A stretch of 64,000 nt of DNA, taken from positions 1-64,000 of the forward strand of contig NZ_AWNK01000009.1 of assembly GCF_000469585.1 (NCBI RefSeq), written 5' to 3'. The stretch comes from Chrysiogenes arsenatis DSM 11915 (GTDB lineage: Bacteria; Chrysiogenota; Chrysiogenetes; Chrysiogenales; Chrysiogenaceae). Both the position numbers and the translations under genes were made by a program. Numbering within the stretch: position 1 is the first letter of the stretch; every line of letters begins with the position of its first letter. The notes beneath the pieces are model-generated. The model was given only the letters and a program-made list of their open reading frames with translations, ran no database searches and was not told the origin of the DNA. Shown piece after piece: positions 46,042 to 54,927 of the stretch.

Positions 46042-46563
46042 ATGAGTAAGTCTTTTGTTGTTCTTTGTTGCGCACTCGCTTTGGTAGCTGCTGGTTGTTC
46101 TGAAAAAAAAGAAACCAATCTCGGACAAGTACCGGCACCAGCACCAGCTGCGGCATCAGTACAAATTGAAACCCCACCGACCCCTCCTGGAATGATGATG
46201 CCAGAAGGTCATCCTGCTGTTGCCGCAGTACCGCAAAGCTTTGATTTTTCCGATATTACACCGCTTGAAGGTGGCCTGACGATCGAAAATATTTTTGCTC
46301 AGTCGGCTGAACTTTCCGGCAAAGAAGTGACACTGCGTGGTAAAGTAGTGAAGTTTTCTGCCGATATTATGGGAAAAAACTGGGTTCATGTTCAAGATGG
46401 TACTGGAGCTGAAGGGACAAACGACCTGACCATTACGACTGCAGCGACGGTGAACGTTGGCGATATTGTGGTCGTAAAAGGAACCGTCACGACGGAGAAA
46501 GATTTTGGCTATGGCTATTTCTACAATCTTATCATTGAAGATGGAGAAATTACGGCGGAATAG
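46042..46563 (+). CDS. OB-fold (NrfJ-like) lipoprotein
   Basis: The 173-residue product has a lipoprotein signal with Cys19 (LVAAGC), a Pro/Ala-rich linker (about 25-65) and a C-terminal OB-fold, about 80-165: GKEVTLRGKVVKFS, then GKNWVHVQDGTG and VVVKGTVTTEKDFG. The NWVHVQDGTG motif is shared with NrfJ-like exported proteins of dissimilatory reducers. The function is unknown; periplasmic nucleic-acid or metal/haem handling has been suggested for relatives only loosely. The start at 46042 follows ATGGAGG. A terminator follows about 40 bases downstream. Confidence 0.8.
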   Translation: MSKSFVVLCCALALVAAGCSEKKETNLGQVPAPAPAAASVQIETPPTPPGMMMPEGHPAVAAVPQSFDFSDITPLEGGLTIENIFAQSAELSGKEVTLRGKVVKFSADIMGKNWVHVQDGTGAEGTNDLTITTAATVNVGDIVVVKGTVTTEKDFGYGYFYNLIIEDGEITAE

Positions 46564-46605
46564 GCTCACGTCTCTGTTCTGAACCACGTATATTACCGAA
46601 ATAAG

Positions 46606-46639
46606 AAAAAAGCCATCGAGAAATCTCGGTGGCTTTTTA
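46606..46639. terminator. Bidirectional rho-independent terminator between the OB-fold lipoprotein gene and nadB
   Basis: A 14-base stem with one G-U type mismatch (arms about 46607-46620 and 46625-46638) and an AAAT loop ends in TTTTT on the plus strand. On the minus strand, where nadB ends at 46663, the A run gives the T tract. Confidence 0.88.
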
Positions 46640-46662
46640 TGAATGTATACCTAACGTCAACG

Positions 46663-48177
46663 TTACAATCTATTCGCGTCAATAATCCGATCAATACTAT
46701 TCTTATCCATCACAAAACGTTGCGACTCGTTGAGTTCGTCCTGCGAATCGGTGCGGTAATGGGCACCAATACTCTTTTTGCGGGTTATGGCAGCGGCGAT
46801 AATAGCGTTGCAGAGTGGATGCCACGCCGCATCGGCTTGAGCATGCAACTTCGCAATCCCTTTTGCTAAAAGATCCTGTGAACGGATAATGCCAGCGTGT
46901 CGCCACATGGTCTGTCTGATACTCTCTGGAACCGTATCGAGTGAAGCCGATTGATATGGTGCCCCTTTTTCTAGGGAGCAGTTCTTATAACCGCTTTGTG
47001 GTGCATCTTGCAGTGCGCTCAGAGCAGCTTGCTCGCCAAATACCAACCCTTCAAGGAGCGAATTGGACGCAAGGCGATTCGCTCCATGCACGCCGCTACA
47101 GGCTACTTCTCCTGCAGCATAGAGCCCTGTCAATGATGTTCTGGCGCTCACGTCAGTCAGTACGCCACCCATGCAATAATGGGCTGCTGGTGAAACAGGG
47201 ATTGGTTCCATGCTGATGTCCATGCCGTATTTAAGACAGGTTTGGTAGATCGTAGGGAATCGTTGCTGAACAAACTCTTTCCCAAGATGCGACACTTGTA
47301 AGTACACATCTTGTCCAGTACGTTCCATTTCAAAATTGAGCGATCGGCTCACCACGTCACGAGGAGCGAGTTCCAGCATTGGTGAATAGCGTTCCATAAA
47401 ACGCTCTCCAGCTTTGTTCAGGAGAATTGCTCCCTCGCCACGCATCGATTCTGAAAGGAGAAATGGCGGGCAACCCGCTACATTTAACGCAGTAGGGTGG
47501 AATTGAATAAATTCCATATCGACTATTGAAGCACCGGCACGGAGTGCAAGAGTGATTCCATCGCCCGTAGCGACTGTTGGATTCGTGGTATAGGCGTAGA
47601 GCTGTCCCATGCCGCCTGTAGCTAAAATGACCCCGCAGGTATACACATGGTGAGTTATTCCCTCGTGGCACAAGGCAACGCCGCGAGCAACCCCTTTTTC
47701 TGTTAGTAATTCCAACGCACGTGTGTTTTCCCAGATCGTAATGTGCGGCATGTTATGTGCTTTCGCACTGAGCGCTCGTTGAATTTCATTCCCCGTTGCG
47801 TCGCCATTTGCATGCAGAATGCGGTTTGTGCTATGAGCCGCTTCGCGAGTAAATTTGAGCTTACCGCCATCTTGGTCAAAATACGCTCCCCACTGAATGA
47901 GGCGTTGAATCAACACAGGCCCCCGCTCTACTAAGTAGCGAACGGCCTCAATATCATTCAGGTGAGCTCCCGCTTCAAGCGTATCTTGAATATGCAGACC
48001 ATAATTATCTTCTTCATGAAGTACGACCGCCACACCACCCTGTGCATAGCTGGTATTCGTCTCTTGAAAGGACGACTTGTTGACAACCAACACTGAGCGT
48101 CCATGTTCGGCTAAAGTAATGGCTGCAGCAAGGCCAGCAGCGCCGCTCCCAAGAACAACAAATTCGAAAGCATCCAT
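46663..48177 (-). CDS. nadB: L-aspartate oxidase
   Basis: The 504-residue flavoenzyme oxidises aspartate to iminoaspartate, the first step of de novo NAD synthesis. The FAD-binding motif is VLGSGAAGLAAAI at residues 8-20. TNTSYAQGGVAVVL, the HPTALN substrate segment and HGANRLASNSLLEGLVFG are typical of NadB and separate it from succinate dehydrogenase. GAAAGG precedes the ATG. It stands alone on the minus strand; nadA and nadC are not in the window. The 191 bases between it and the PKS stop codon hold its promoter region, although I could not assign boxes with confidence. Confidence 0.95.
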   Translation of the reverse strand: MDAFEFVVLGSGAAGLAAAITLAEHGRSVLVVNKSSFQETNTSYAQGGVAVVLHEEDNYGLHIQDTLEAGAHLNDIEAVRYLVERGPVLIQRLIQWGAYFDQDGGKLKFTREAAHSTNRILHANGDATGNEIQRALSAKAHNMPHITIWENTRALELLTEKGVARGVALCHEGITHHVYTCGVILATGGMGQLYAYTTNPTVATGDGITLALRAGASIVDMEFIQFHPTALNVAGCPPFLLSESMRGEGAILLNKAGERFMERYSPMLELAPRDVVSRSLNFEMERTGQDVYLQVSHLGKEFVQQRFPTIYQTCLKYGMDISMEPIPVSPAAHYCMGGVLTDVSARTSLTGLYAAGEVACSGVHGANRLASNSLLEGLVFGEQAALSALQDAPQSGYKNCSLEKGAPYQSASLDTVPESIRQTMWRHAGIIRSQDLLAKGIAKLHAQADAAWHPLCNAIIAAAITRKKSIGAHYRTDSQDELNESQRFVMDKNSIDRIIDANRL

Positions 48178-48368
48178 GATTTGACCTTTCGCAAAACAAA
48201 GTAAAAACAGAAAAGAAACCTTGTTTATAAGTATACGGCAAACCCGAAAGGATACTCAAGCATGAAGCTTCGGATTGTATACAATTTCCAATGGCAGATG
48301 AGATGTCAGCACAAAACCATCGCTTTTGGTTGGGGTGAATCTGTGTGATCGCTTACTCTTTGTGTGAT
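48178..48368. other. Intergenic region between the PKS stop and nadB
   Basis: This 191-base gap should hold the end of the biosynthetic operon and the promoter of nadB, both on the minus strand. A weak five-base hairpin (arms 48315-48319 and 48327-48331) is the only terminator-like element, followed on the minus strand by TTTGTG rather than a real T tract. No gene, tRNA fragment or att-like repeat of the tRNA-Ser end is visible. Confidence 0.4.
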
Positions 48369-51300
48369 TTACAATAGCCCTTTCAGTTCAGCCAAAATAT
48401 CGTGCGCGGTTTGAGTACTCTTCGTCTTCGCTGTGGACTCCGCTTCGTTATTCAATGGTAAATGTTCCTGTAATAAGTGGTTCGCGAGCCCAGCGATCGT
48501 CGGAAAATTAAACAGAGTTGCCACAGTAAGGGAAATTTGAAGCTCCTTCACCAGAGCGTTGCGTAAATCGACCGCCATAAGTGAGTCAAGACCCAGTTCG
48601 ACGAGTGGTGTTGTGGGATTGAGGTGGCTCGCATCGATTCCTATGATGGCGCCTGCTTGTTGTTGAATACAATGAATCATGAGCTGATGGCGCTCTTCTA
48701 ACGTAGCGGTTTGCAATTGTTCGAGTATTGATGCCACCGGTGACGTTGCGGGGTGGTTGTCGTGTGTTTGAGACGAAGTGAGCAGCGAAGCCAGCCAGCG
48801 AGTATTGGAAAGCTGATTGATGCGTGTGTACTGTGTCCAGTCGCAAGCGAGTGCTGCAACAGCGGCGACTCTTGATTGTTGCGCCTGCTGCAGAAGTGAC
48901 ACAAGAGCGTGCGGTGGAAGATAACGAAATCCCTGCCGTTCAACCATGCGCCGCACGGTATCCGAGCTTTCTGCCATGCCACCGCCCGCCAGTGGCCCCC
49001 ATGCGATGCTGATCGCCGGAAGTCCATGTTGTTGGCGCAAATACGCCAAGCCATCGAGAAAGGCGTTCGCAGCGGCGTAACCAGCCTGACCGCGGTTGCC
49101 CAGCACTGCCGCCGCAGAGGAAAAGAGTACAAAGCTGTCGAGTTCAAGGTGTGCGGTCAGTTGGTGTATGTGCCACGCCCCAGCACTTTTTGCCCCCAAG
49201 ACTCGCTGGAGTTGTGCGGCGTTGAGTTGTGATAGTGGCGCATCGTCGAGAACGCCAGCGAGGTGAAAAATCCCTTTGAGGGGTGGCACTGTTGCCTGAA
49301 TTGTCTGGAAAAGTTGCTCGCACTCCGACGCCACAGCTACATCAGCACGGAAAAATACCACGTTGGCCGCCGTGCAAAGCGACGCTATCCGTGCGGCAAC
49401 CGCGCCAGTAGGAGCATGTCGTCCGACAAGAGCGAGGTGTTTAGCCCCTGCCGCAACACAGGCTTCGGCCAATGCCAAACCAAGCGCGCCTGTGCCACCA
49501 CTGATCAGATAGGTCGCCTCTGATTTGAGCGCGAACGCGGGATTGGTCTGTTTTGGTGCAAGGCGAACGACACGTGGCAGCCAAAGTTGAGTGCCACGGA
49601 TGACCCCTTCCCGCTCTCCTTGTGGGTCGGCGACAAATGCGACGAGCGTAGCGAGCGCGGCCACCGACAATCGATGTTCAAGATCGATACTGCCACCCCA
49701 GAAGTGCGGGTATTCCAAAGCAGCGCTGCGCGCAAACCCTTGCCATGCGGATTGAAATGGATCTATCGCGACGTTCTGGCGCGGCGTGGCGTTTGTGGTG
49801 ATAAGCCAAAAGCGCAGAGCAATGGGCTGTGGGACGCGTTCACCGATCTGGGCAATCACTGCTGCTGCATGGGCAAGCGATTCGGCCAGAGCATGAACGT
49901 CGTTTTCGTTTTGCGGCACAGGTGTAAAGTACAACAGAATTTTTCCCTCTAGGTGTGGCAACCACCGATCAACTCTTTCGGGAACTGCAACTTCGCATGT
50001 GCCACCAAGCTTGAGAATGCCAGCTGCATAGAGGTCGGTGGTACTGCTTTCGCCTAACAACAGAAATGACGCGTTTGCCACATCGCCATGCGGCATGGTT
50101 TCCTGCCACGTGACTTGATAGAGGAGATCAGCATGCGTGTCAGACGCAAAGAGAGTCTGGCGATCCGTGCGCCGCAAACTAAACCCTGTGATAGCCAGTA
50201 AATGCGTACCGTCAGCCGCATAAACATTGACGTCACCCTCAATGGCATCGCCAGTCGTTTGCGAGCGGGAGTGACACCAAATTTCTGCAGTAAACGGAGC
50301 GAGAAGATGAATCTGCAGCGCACCCATCGGGATATAAATGCGCTCACCACCTTCGATGGCCTGTCGGAATTCGTCTGAGGCGGAGGCCATACTTTGCAGA
50401 ATAGCATCCATCAACCCCGGATCGGGTGCACCGCCATCCACAACACCTTCAAGCCGACATAACGATTCGTCATCTCCCGCAAATATCTCGCGAATACGAC
50501 GATACGATGACCCAACACGATAGCCAGCGGCCAGAAAAGCGTTGTAAAATGATGTAGGATCGTGCGCAACCGTACAGCGTTGGCGCAGGTTTGCGAGCGA
50601 TGCGACGGGTGATGGTGGTGTGGCAGGAACCACCGTTGCCTGACAATGTTCCTGCCATTCGGTTTTTGCTTCACCGTGGGCGCGGCTCACAATGCGCGCC
50701 GCGCGCGTAGATTGATGGCTTGGAGCGCCAAGTATTACCTGCACGTCACGCCCGGCCTGATCGACCAGGAGTGGACGGACGAAGTGGACATCCTGCAGCC
50801 GTAGCGGCGTTCCTCCTTCATCACAAACCGCGAGCCCAGCGGCCAGCAACATACAGATATGCGCGGCGGCAGGCGAAAGGACACGATCAAAGATGATGTG
50901 TTCCGCTAAAAATTGCGGTGTATCCGGCGTAAAATGGGTTTCAAACAGCACTCCATCGCCCAACGCTGGCGACTCAATGCGGGTGCCGAGCAGCGGATGA
51001 CCGTGACGCACCAGCGATGCGGTGAGAGTAACGGCTGGTGGTTGCGGCGTTGTCCAATATGGTGTCCGCTGAAACGGGTAGGTTGGCAGCGTCGCCGTCC
51101 GTCTTCCAGATTCTGAGTAATACACCGCACTGGAAGCAAGGTTGCGTTCGATACAGTGGCACAATGACGTTGCACTCTGCTGGAGATCATCCTGACCAGC
51201 GCGGAGGCTGGGAAGCCATTCCACATGAGCCATTTCCCCCATCATTTTGCCAAAACCACAGAGCACGGGAGTAGGGCCTATTTCAAGGAATGTTGTATAC

Positions 51301-54300
51301 CCATCTTGTAAAAGCGTTTGTAAAGCATCGGCAAAGCGTACCGGTTCGCGCAACTGGCGTCGCCAGTACGCAGGTGTACAAAGGTCGCCGTTTTCAGCTA
51401 TTTTTCCGCTCAAAGTTGATACTATGGGGAATTGCGTGGAATTCATAGGGACAGTAGCCGCAGCCGCTTCAAAGTCACGTACGATTGGTTCCATCGCCGG
51501 CGAGTGGAAGGGGTGCGATACGGTCAGGTAACGGGCACTTTTGCCCATCGCTTCATACTGCCGAACGATCTGGTGCACCGCTTCGGCGTCGCCAGAAATA
51601 ACCACACTCTGCGGCGTGTTCACGGCTGCAATCGCCACGCGGTCGCTGACCCCAGCTAGCAGCGGCAGCACCTCACGTTCCGTCGCCTGCAGCATCACCA
51701 TCACCCCACCTGTAGGCAAAGAGTCCATCAGTTGTGCCCGCCGCGCGACAAGCCACACGGCATCGGGTAGCGACATCACTCCAGCTATGCAGGCGGCGGC
51801 AAATTCGCCAATGCTATGGCCGATAGCGGCAGCTGGAGTCACCCCCCATGATTGCCACAAGGCGCAGAGGGCGTATTGCAGGGTAAACAGTGCGGGCTGA
51901 GTATAGACTGTGCGCGCCAGAAGTGCCGCATCGTTTCCATACATAATGGCGCGAATGGAACATCCAAGGTGAGGTGCGAAGAGTTGGTCGCACTCGTCAA
52001 CCGCTTGTTGAAAGCAAGGCCACGCGCGATACAACCCCTGACTCATGCCGGGGTACTGTGACCCTTGTCCGGTGAACAGAAAAACAACTCCCTTGGTATG
52101 GGAAGCATCAGGAGATTGATTGACAGTAGTCAGACGTTTGCGCAATGCCTCAGCCAGCTCTGCAAACGTCTGGCCAGCGACCGCCAGACGTGCCGGAAAC
52201 CGAGTGCGCCCGTGGGCGGCGGTGCGGCAAAATTCGCCGACGGTGCCGGTAGCCGTTTGAAGCGTATCAAGGTAGCGTTTACCTGCTGCTTGCAGTGCGC
52301 CTGGAGTCCGTGCTGAAATTTCAAGAATGTGACACGGAAGATCCTGCGGCGGAGCCACGGGAGTCGTTACGGGAGCTTCTTCGATAATCACATGAGCGTT
52401 CGTACCGCTAAAGCCAAACCCACTGAGCGCGGCACGGCGCGGGGCGGTCGATGGCGGCCACGGTGTTGCGTGCGTGACGATTTGGAGCGGCAACGTTTCC
52501 CACGCAATATGGGGATTTGGTGCCTGAAAAGCAGCTTGCGGCGGAATCGTGCCGTGTTGCAGCGCCAGCACGACTTTGAGCAAGCTCGCCATCCCCGCAG
52601 CTCCTTCAAGGTGCCCGATGTTCCCTTTCACCGAACCAAGCAAGAGTGGCCGTTTACTCGTACGGTTCTGGCCATACACACCACTGATGCCGGAAACTTC
52701 GACGGGATCGCCAAGCGGTGTGCCCGTGCCATGCGCTTCGATATAGTCAATATCAGCCGGGTGCAAGTTGGCATCGGCCAAGGCGCGCTGAATTACTTGT
52801 TGCTGCGCTAAACCACTGGGAGCGGTGAAGCTGGAACTCGCACCGTCTTGCCCAATAGCGCTCCCACGTATGATGGCCAAAATAGTGTCGCCATCGCGCT
52901 GCGCATCGGAAAGTCGCTTCAGCAACACCGCGCCACACCCTTCACCGCGACCATAGCCGTTGGCCGCGGCATCAAAAGGCTTGCAACGTCCATCGGGCGA
53001 GAGAGCGCCGAGTTTTGAGAAGTAAACAAATAAGTGTGGTGACAACAGTAAATTGACACCAGCCGCCAGCGCCGCCGTACATTCGCCAAGCCGTAGTGCT
53101 TGACAAGCGAGGTGCAGGGCGACCAGCGATGAAGAACAGGCGGTATCGACCGACAGATTCGGCCCCGTAAAATCAAGAATGTACGAGAGACGTCCACCGG
53201 AAGAGCTAAACATTGAACCTGATCCGGAGTAGGCATCAATGCGGTCAAGCGTGCCGGAATAGAGGTGAGCCGTTTTGTAGTCATCCGAGCAGATCCCCAG
53301 ATAGACGCCAACATTTTCCCCTTTGAGTTTTTCCAGCGGGATATTGGCGTGCTCGATGGTTTCCCACGCAACTTCCAAGAGTAAACGCTGTTGCGGATCA
53401 AGGGCGCGGGCTTCGCGGGGAGGAATGCGGAAAAATGGCGCGTCGAATTGATCGAGCTGATCTGGCACCAGAAAACCACCGTGCTTCACTGTGCTTTTCC
53501 CCGGCACTTCCGGATTGGGATCGTAATATTCCGCAACATCCCAACGGATGGTCGGGATTTCGGAAATGGCAACGGCACCACGTTTCAAAAGATCCCAATA
53601 CTCCTGCGGCGAATTCGCTCCACCCGGAAAACGGCACCCCATACCAATAATGGCGATAGGTTCATTGTTTTCTGCATGGTGCGAGAGTGCGGCTTCCGGT
53701 TTTACTGTTGTCACTCGACCAAGGCATTTTTCAAGATGAGCGGCCAACGTGGCTGGTGTGGCATGATCGAAGAGTGTCGTAACAGGGAGCGTGAGGCCAA
53801 GTGACGCTTCGAGTTGCCGCGTAATCACGATACTCATCAACGAATCGACGCCCTGATCAAAAAAACCGGTGTGCGGATCGACGGTGTGGAGATCGTTGTT
53901 ACTCGCTTTGCGAATAACTTGTTGGATATGTGCAAGTAGGTCAGGAATATCTTGGGTGGGCGCGGTGGCGCGAGGAGCATTGTACTGTTCTGCGGCACAT
54001 TGAATAGAGGCGCTTTCGTCGCCTCTCGCTTCACGCCAGCATTCATGGAGGGCAACCTGCAAAACGGGATGCGGCGAAACTTCGATGAAATGGGAAGAAC
54101 CATCGCGCAAGAGCGCAGCCATTGCCGTTGCAAATTGAACCGGTTCGCGGAGGTGTCGCACCCAATACTCAGCTCCAAAGTCGCTGGCATGAGCCTGAGC
54201 ACCACGCCAAGACGAATAGATAGGCGTATGTGGGGTTTGTGGCGCAATGCCATGCAAAGCCTTATAAAATCCTGCTAAGGCGGGATCAACGTGCGCGCTA

Positions 54301-54893
54301 TGAAAGGCCACATCAGTGGGCAGTTCGCGGTGAAATATCTGGCGCTGTTCGAAGAGCGCCAGCGCAGCAGCGATCCCGTGATCACCTGAAAATACCACCG
54401 AGCGCGGACTATTGATGGCAGCAATCGTTAGTGGTAACCCTTCTGAGTCGAGAAACGATTGCGCTTCATCGGCTGACAGGGCGGCAAACACCATGCGACC
54501 ACGGCCACCTATTTGCTGCATCACACGGCAGTGAGCGGCAATGATCGTGACGGCGTCTGGCAATGTGAGGATGCCTGCAATATGCGCGGCGGCTACTTCG
54601 CCCCCGCTATGCCCCAGCACCGCCGTTGGCTTCAGACCGCGCGCCGCCAGTTGTTGCGTCAGACCGAGTTGAACAGCAAAAATAATCGGATGCGCTACCC
54701 AAGGGATATGAAAACGCGAGTTTTCCGCCGAAGCGCCTATTTCATCGTGGAGTGATATACCAATCGCTTCACGAAACAGTGGCGTAAGTTGCTCTACGAC
54801 GGCGCGAATATGCGGATTTGTGTGCAGCACATCGGCACTGGTCTCTTTCCATTGCGCCCCCATGCCGGAATAGATAAACGCGCGTTGTTGCAT
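48369..54893 (-). CDS. Type I polyketide synthase, AT-ACP-KS-AT-DH-KR-ACP
   Basis: The 2174-residue megasynthase has, in order: AT1 about residues 4-290 (GHSGG, Ser96); ACP1 317-392 (Ser351); KS 410-840 with Cys586, His721 and His761; AT2 935-1230 (GHSIG, Ser1027); DH 1296-1575 with His1332 and Asp1496; KR about 1590-1975 (GGTGALG, Tyr1939, Asn1943); and ACP2 2068-2142 (Ser2104). AT2 keeps the carboxylate-binding Arg1052 and an HPFH motif, which suggests malonyl-CoA. AT1 has His121 there, which suggests a monocarboxylic starter. The KR has an LDD motif (B-type). ER and a fused thioesterase are absent; a type II thioesterase and a PPTase lie upstream in the operon. I chose the ATG at 54893 behind AAGGTG because a longer frame overlaps the previous gene. 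It could act once or iteratively. Confidence 0.95.
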   Translation of the reverse strand: MQQRAFIYSGMGAQWKETSADVLHTNPHIRAVVEQLTPLFREAIGISLHDEIGASAENSRFHIPWVAHPIIFAVQLGLTQQLAARGLKPTAVLGHSGGEVAAAHIAGILTLPDAVTIIAAHCRVMQQIGGRGRMVFAALSADEAQSFLDSEGLPLTIAAINSPRSVVFSGDHGIAAALALFEQRQIFHRELPTDVAFHSAHVDPALAGFYKALHGIAPQTPHTPIYSSWRGAQAHASDFGAEYWVRHLREPVQFATAMAALLRDGSSHFIEVSPHPVLQVALHECWREARGDESASIQCAAEQYNAPRATAPTQDIPDLLAHIQQVIRKASNNDLHTVDPHTGFFDQGVDSLMSIVITRQLEASLGLTLPVTTLFDHATPATLAAHLEKCLGRVTTVKPEAALSHHAENNEPIAIIGMGCRFPGGANSPQEYWDLLKRGAVAISEIPTIRWDVAEYYDPNPEVPGKSTVKHGGFLVPDQLDQFDAPFFRIPPREARALDPQQRLLLEVAWETIEHANIPLEKLKGENVGVYLGICSDDYKTAHLYSGTLDRIDAYSGSGSMFSSSGGRLSYILDFTGPNLSVDTACSSSLVALHLACQALRLGECTAALAAGVNLLLSPHLFVYFSKLGALSPDGRCKPFDAAANGYGRGEGCGAVLLKRLSDAQRDGDTILAIIRGSAIGQDGASSSFTAPSGLAQQQVIQRALADANLHPADIDYIEAHGTGTPLGDPVEVSGISGVYGQNRTSKRPLLLGSVKGNIGHLEGAAGMASLLKVVLALQHGTIPPQAAFQAPNPHIAWETLPLQIVTHATPWPPSTAPRRAALSGFGFSGTNAHVIIEEAPVTTPVAPPQDLPCHILEISARTPGALQAAGKRYLDTLQTATGTVGEFCRTAAHGRTRFPARLAVAGQTFAELAEALRKRLTTVNQSPDASHTKGVVFLFTGQGSQYPGMSQGLYRAWPCFQQAVDECDQLFAPHLGCSIRAIMYGNDAALLARTVYTQPALFTLQYALCALWQSWGVTPAAAIGHSIGEFAAACIAGVMSLPDAVWLVARRAQLMDSLPTGGVMVMLQATEREVLPLLAGVSDRVAIAAVNTPQSVVISGDAEAVHQIVRQYEAMGKSARYLTVSHPFHSPAMEPIVRDFEAAAATVPMNSTQFPIVSTLSGKIAENGDLCTPAYWRRQLREPVRFADALQTLLQDGYTTFLEIGPTPVLCGFGKMMGEMAHVEWLPSLRAGQDDLQQSATSLCHCIERNLASSAVYYSESGRRTATLPTYPFQRTPYWTTPQPPAVTLTASLVRHGHPLLGTRIESPALGDGVLFETHFTPDTPQFLAEHIIFDRVLSPAAAHICMLLAAGLAVCDEGGTPLRLQDVHFVRPLLVDQAGRDVQVILGAPSHQSTRAARIVSRAHGEAKTEWQEHCQATVVPATPPSPVASLANLRQRCTVAHDPTSFYNAFLAAGYRVGSSYRRIREIFAGDDESLCRLEGVVDGGAPDPGLMDAILQSMASASDEFRQAIEGGERIYIPMGALQIHLLAPFTAEIWCHSRSQTTGDAIEGDVNVYAADGTHLLAITGFSLRRTDRQTLFASDTHADLLYQVTWQETMPHGDVANASFLLLGESSTTDLYAAGILKLGGTCEVAVPERVDRWLPHLEGKILLYFTPVPQNENDVHALAESLAHAAAVIAQIGERVPQPIALRFWLITTNATPRQNVAIDPFQSAWQGFARSAALEYPHFWGGSIDLEHRLSVAALATLVAFVADPQGEREGVIRGTQLWLPRVVRLAPKQTNPAFALKSEATYLISGGTGALGLALAEACVAAGAKHLALVGRHAPTGAVAARIASLCTAANVVFFRADVAVASECEQLFQTIQATVPPLKGIFHLAGVLDDAPLSQLNAAQLQRVLGAKSAGAWHIHQLTAHLELDSFVLFSSAAAVLGNRGQAGYAAANAFLDGLAYLRQQHGLPAISIAWGPLAGGGMAESSDTVRRMVERQGFRYLPPHALVSLLQQAQQSRVAAVAALACDWTQYTRINQLSNTRWLASLLTSSQTHDNHPATSPVASILEQLQTATLEERHQLMIHCIQQQAGAIIGIDASHLNPTTPLVELGLDSLMAVDLRNALVKELQISLTVATLFNFPTIAGLANHLLQEHLPLNNEAESTAKTKSTQTAHDILAELKGLL

Positions 54894-54901
54894 ATGTTTC
54901 A

Positions 54902-54907
54902 CACCTT
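54902..54907 (-). promoter_or_regulatory. Ribosome-binding site of the PKS gene
   Basis: AAGGTG on the minus strand is eight bases before the ATG at 54893. It supports that start over the upstream frame opening at 54971, which would run into the coding region of the preceding gene. Confidence 0.55.
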
Positions 54908-54927
54908 GAGTGCTTTTTCGGGCACGG

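Noticed and set aside
52919-53479. Out-of-frame 186-codon minus-strand frame in the PKS gene
   Set aside because: It overlaps the KS domain, whose catalytic residues are in the other frame; a codon-bias shadow.
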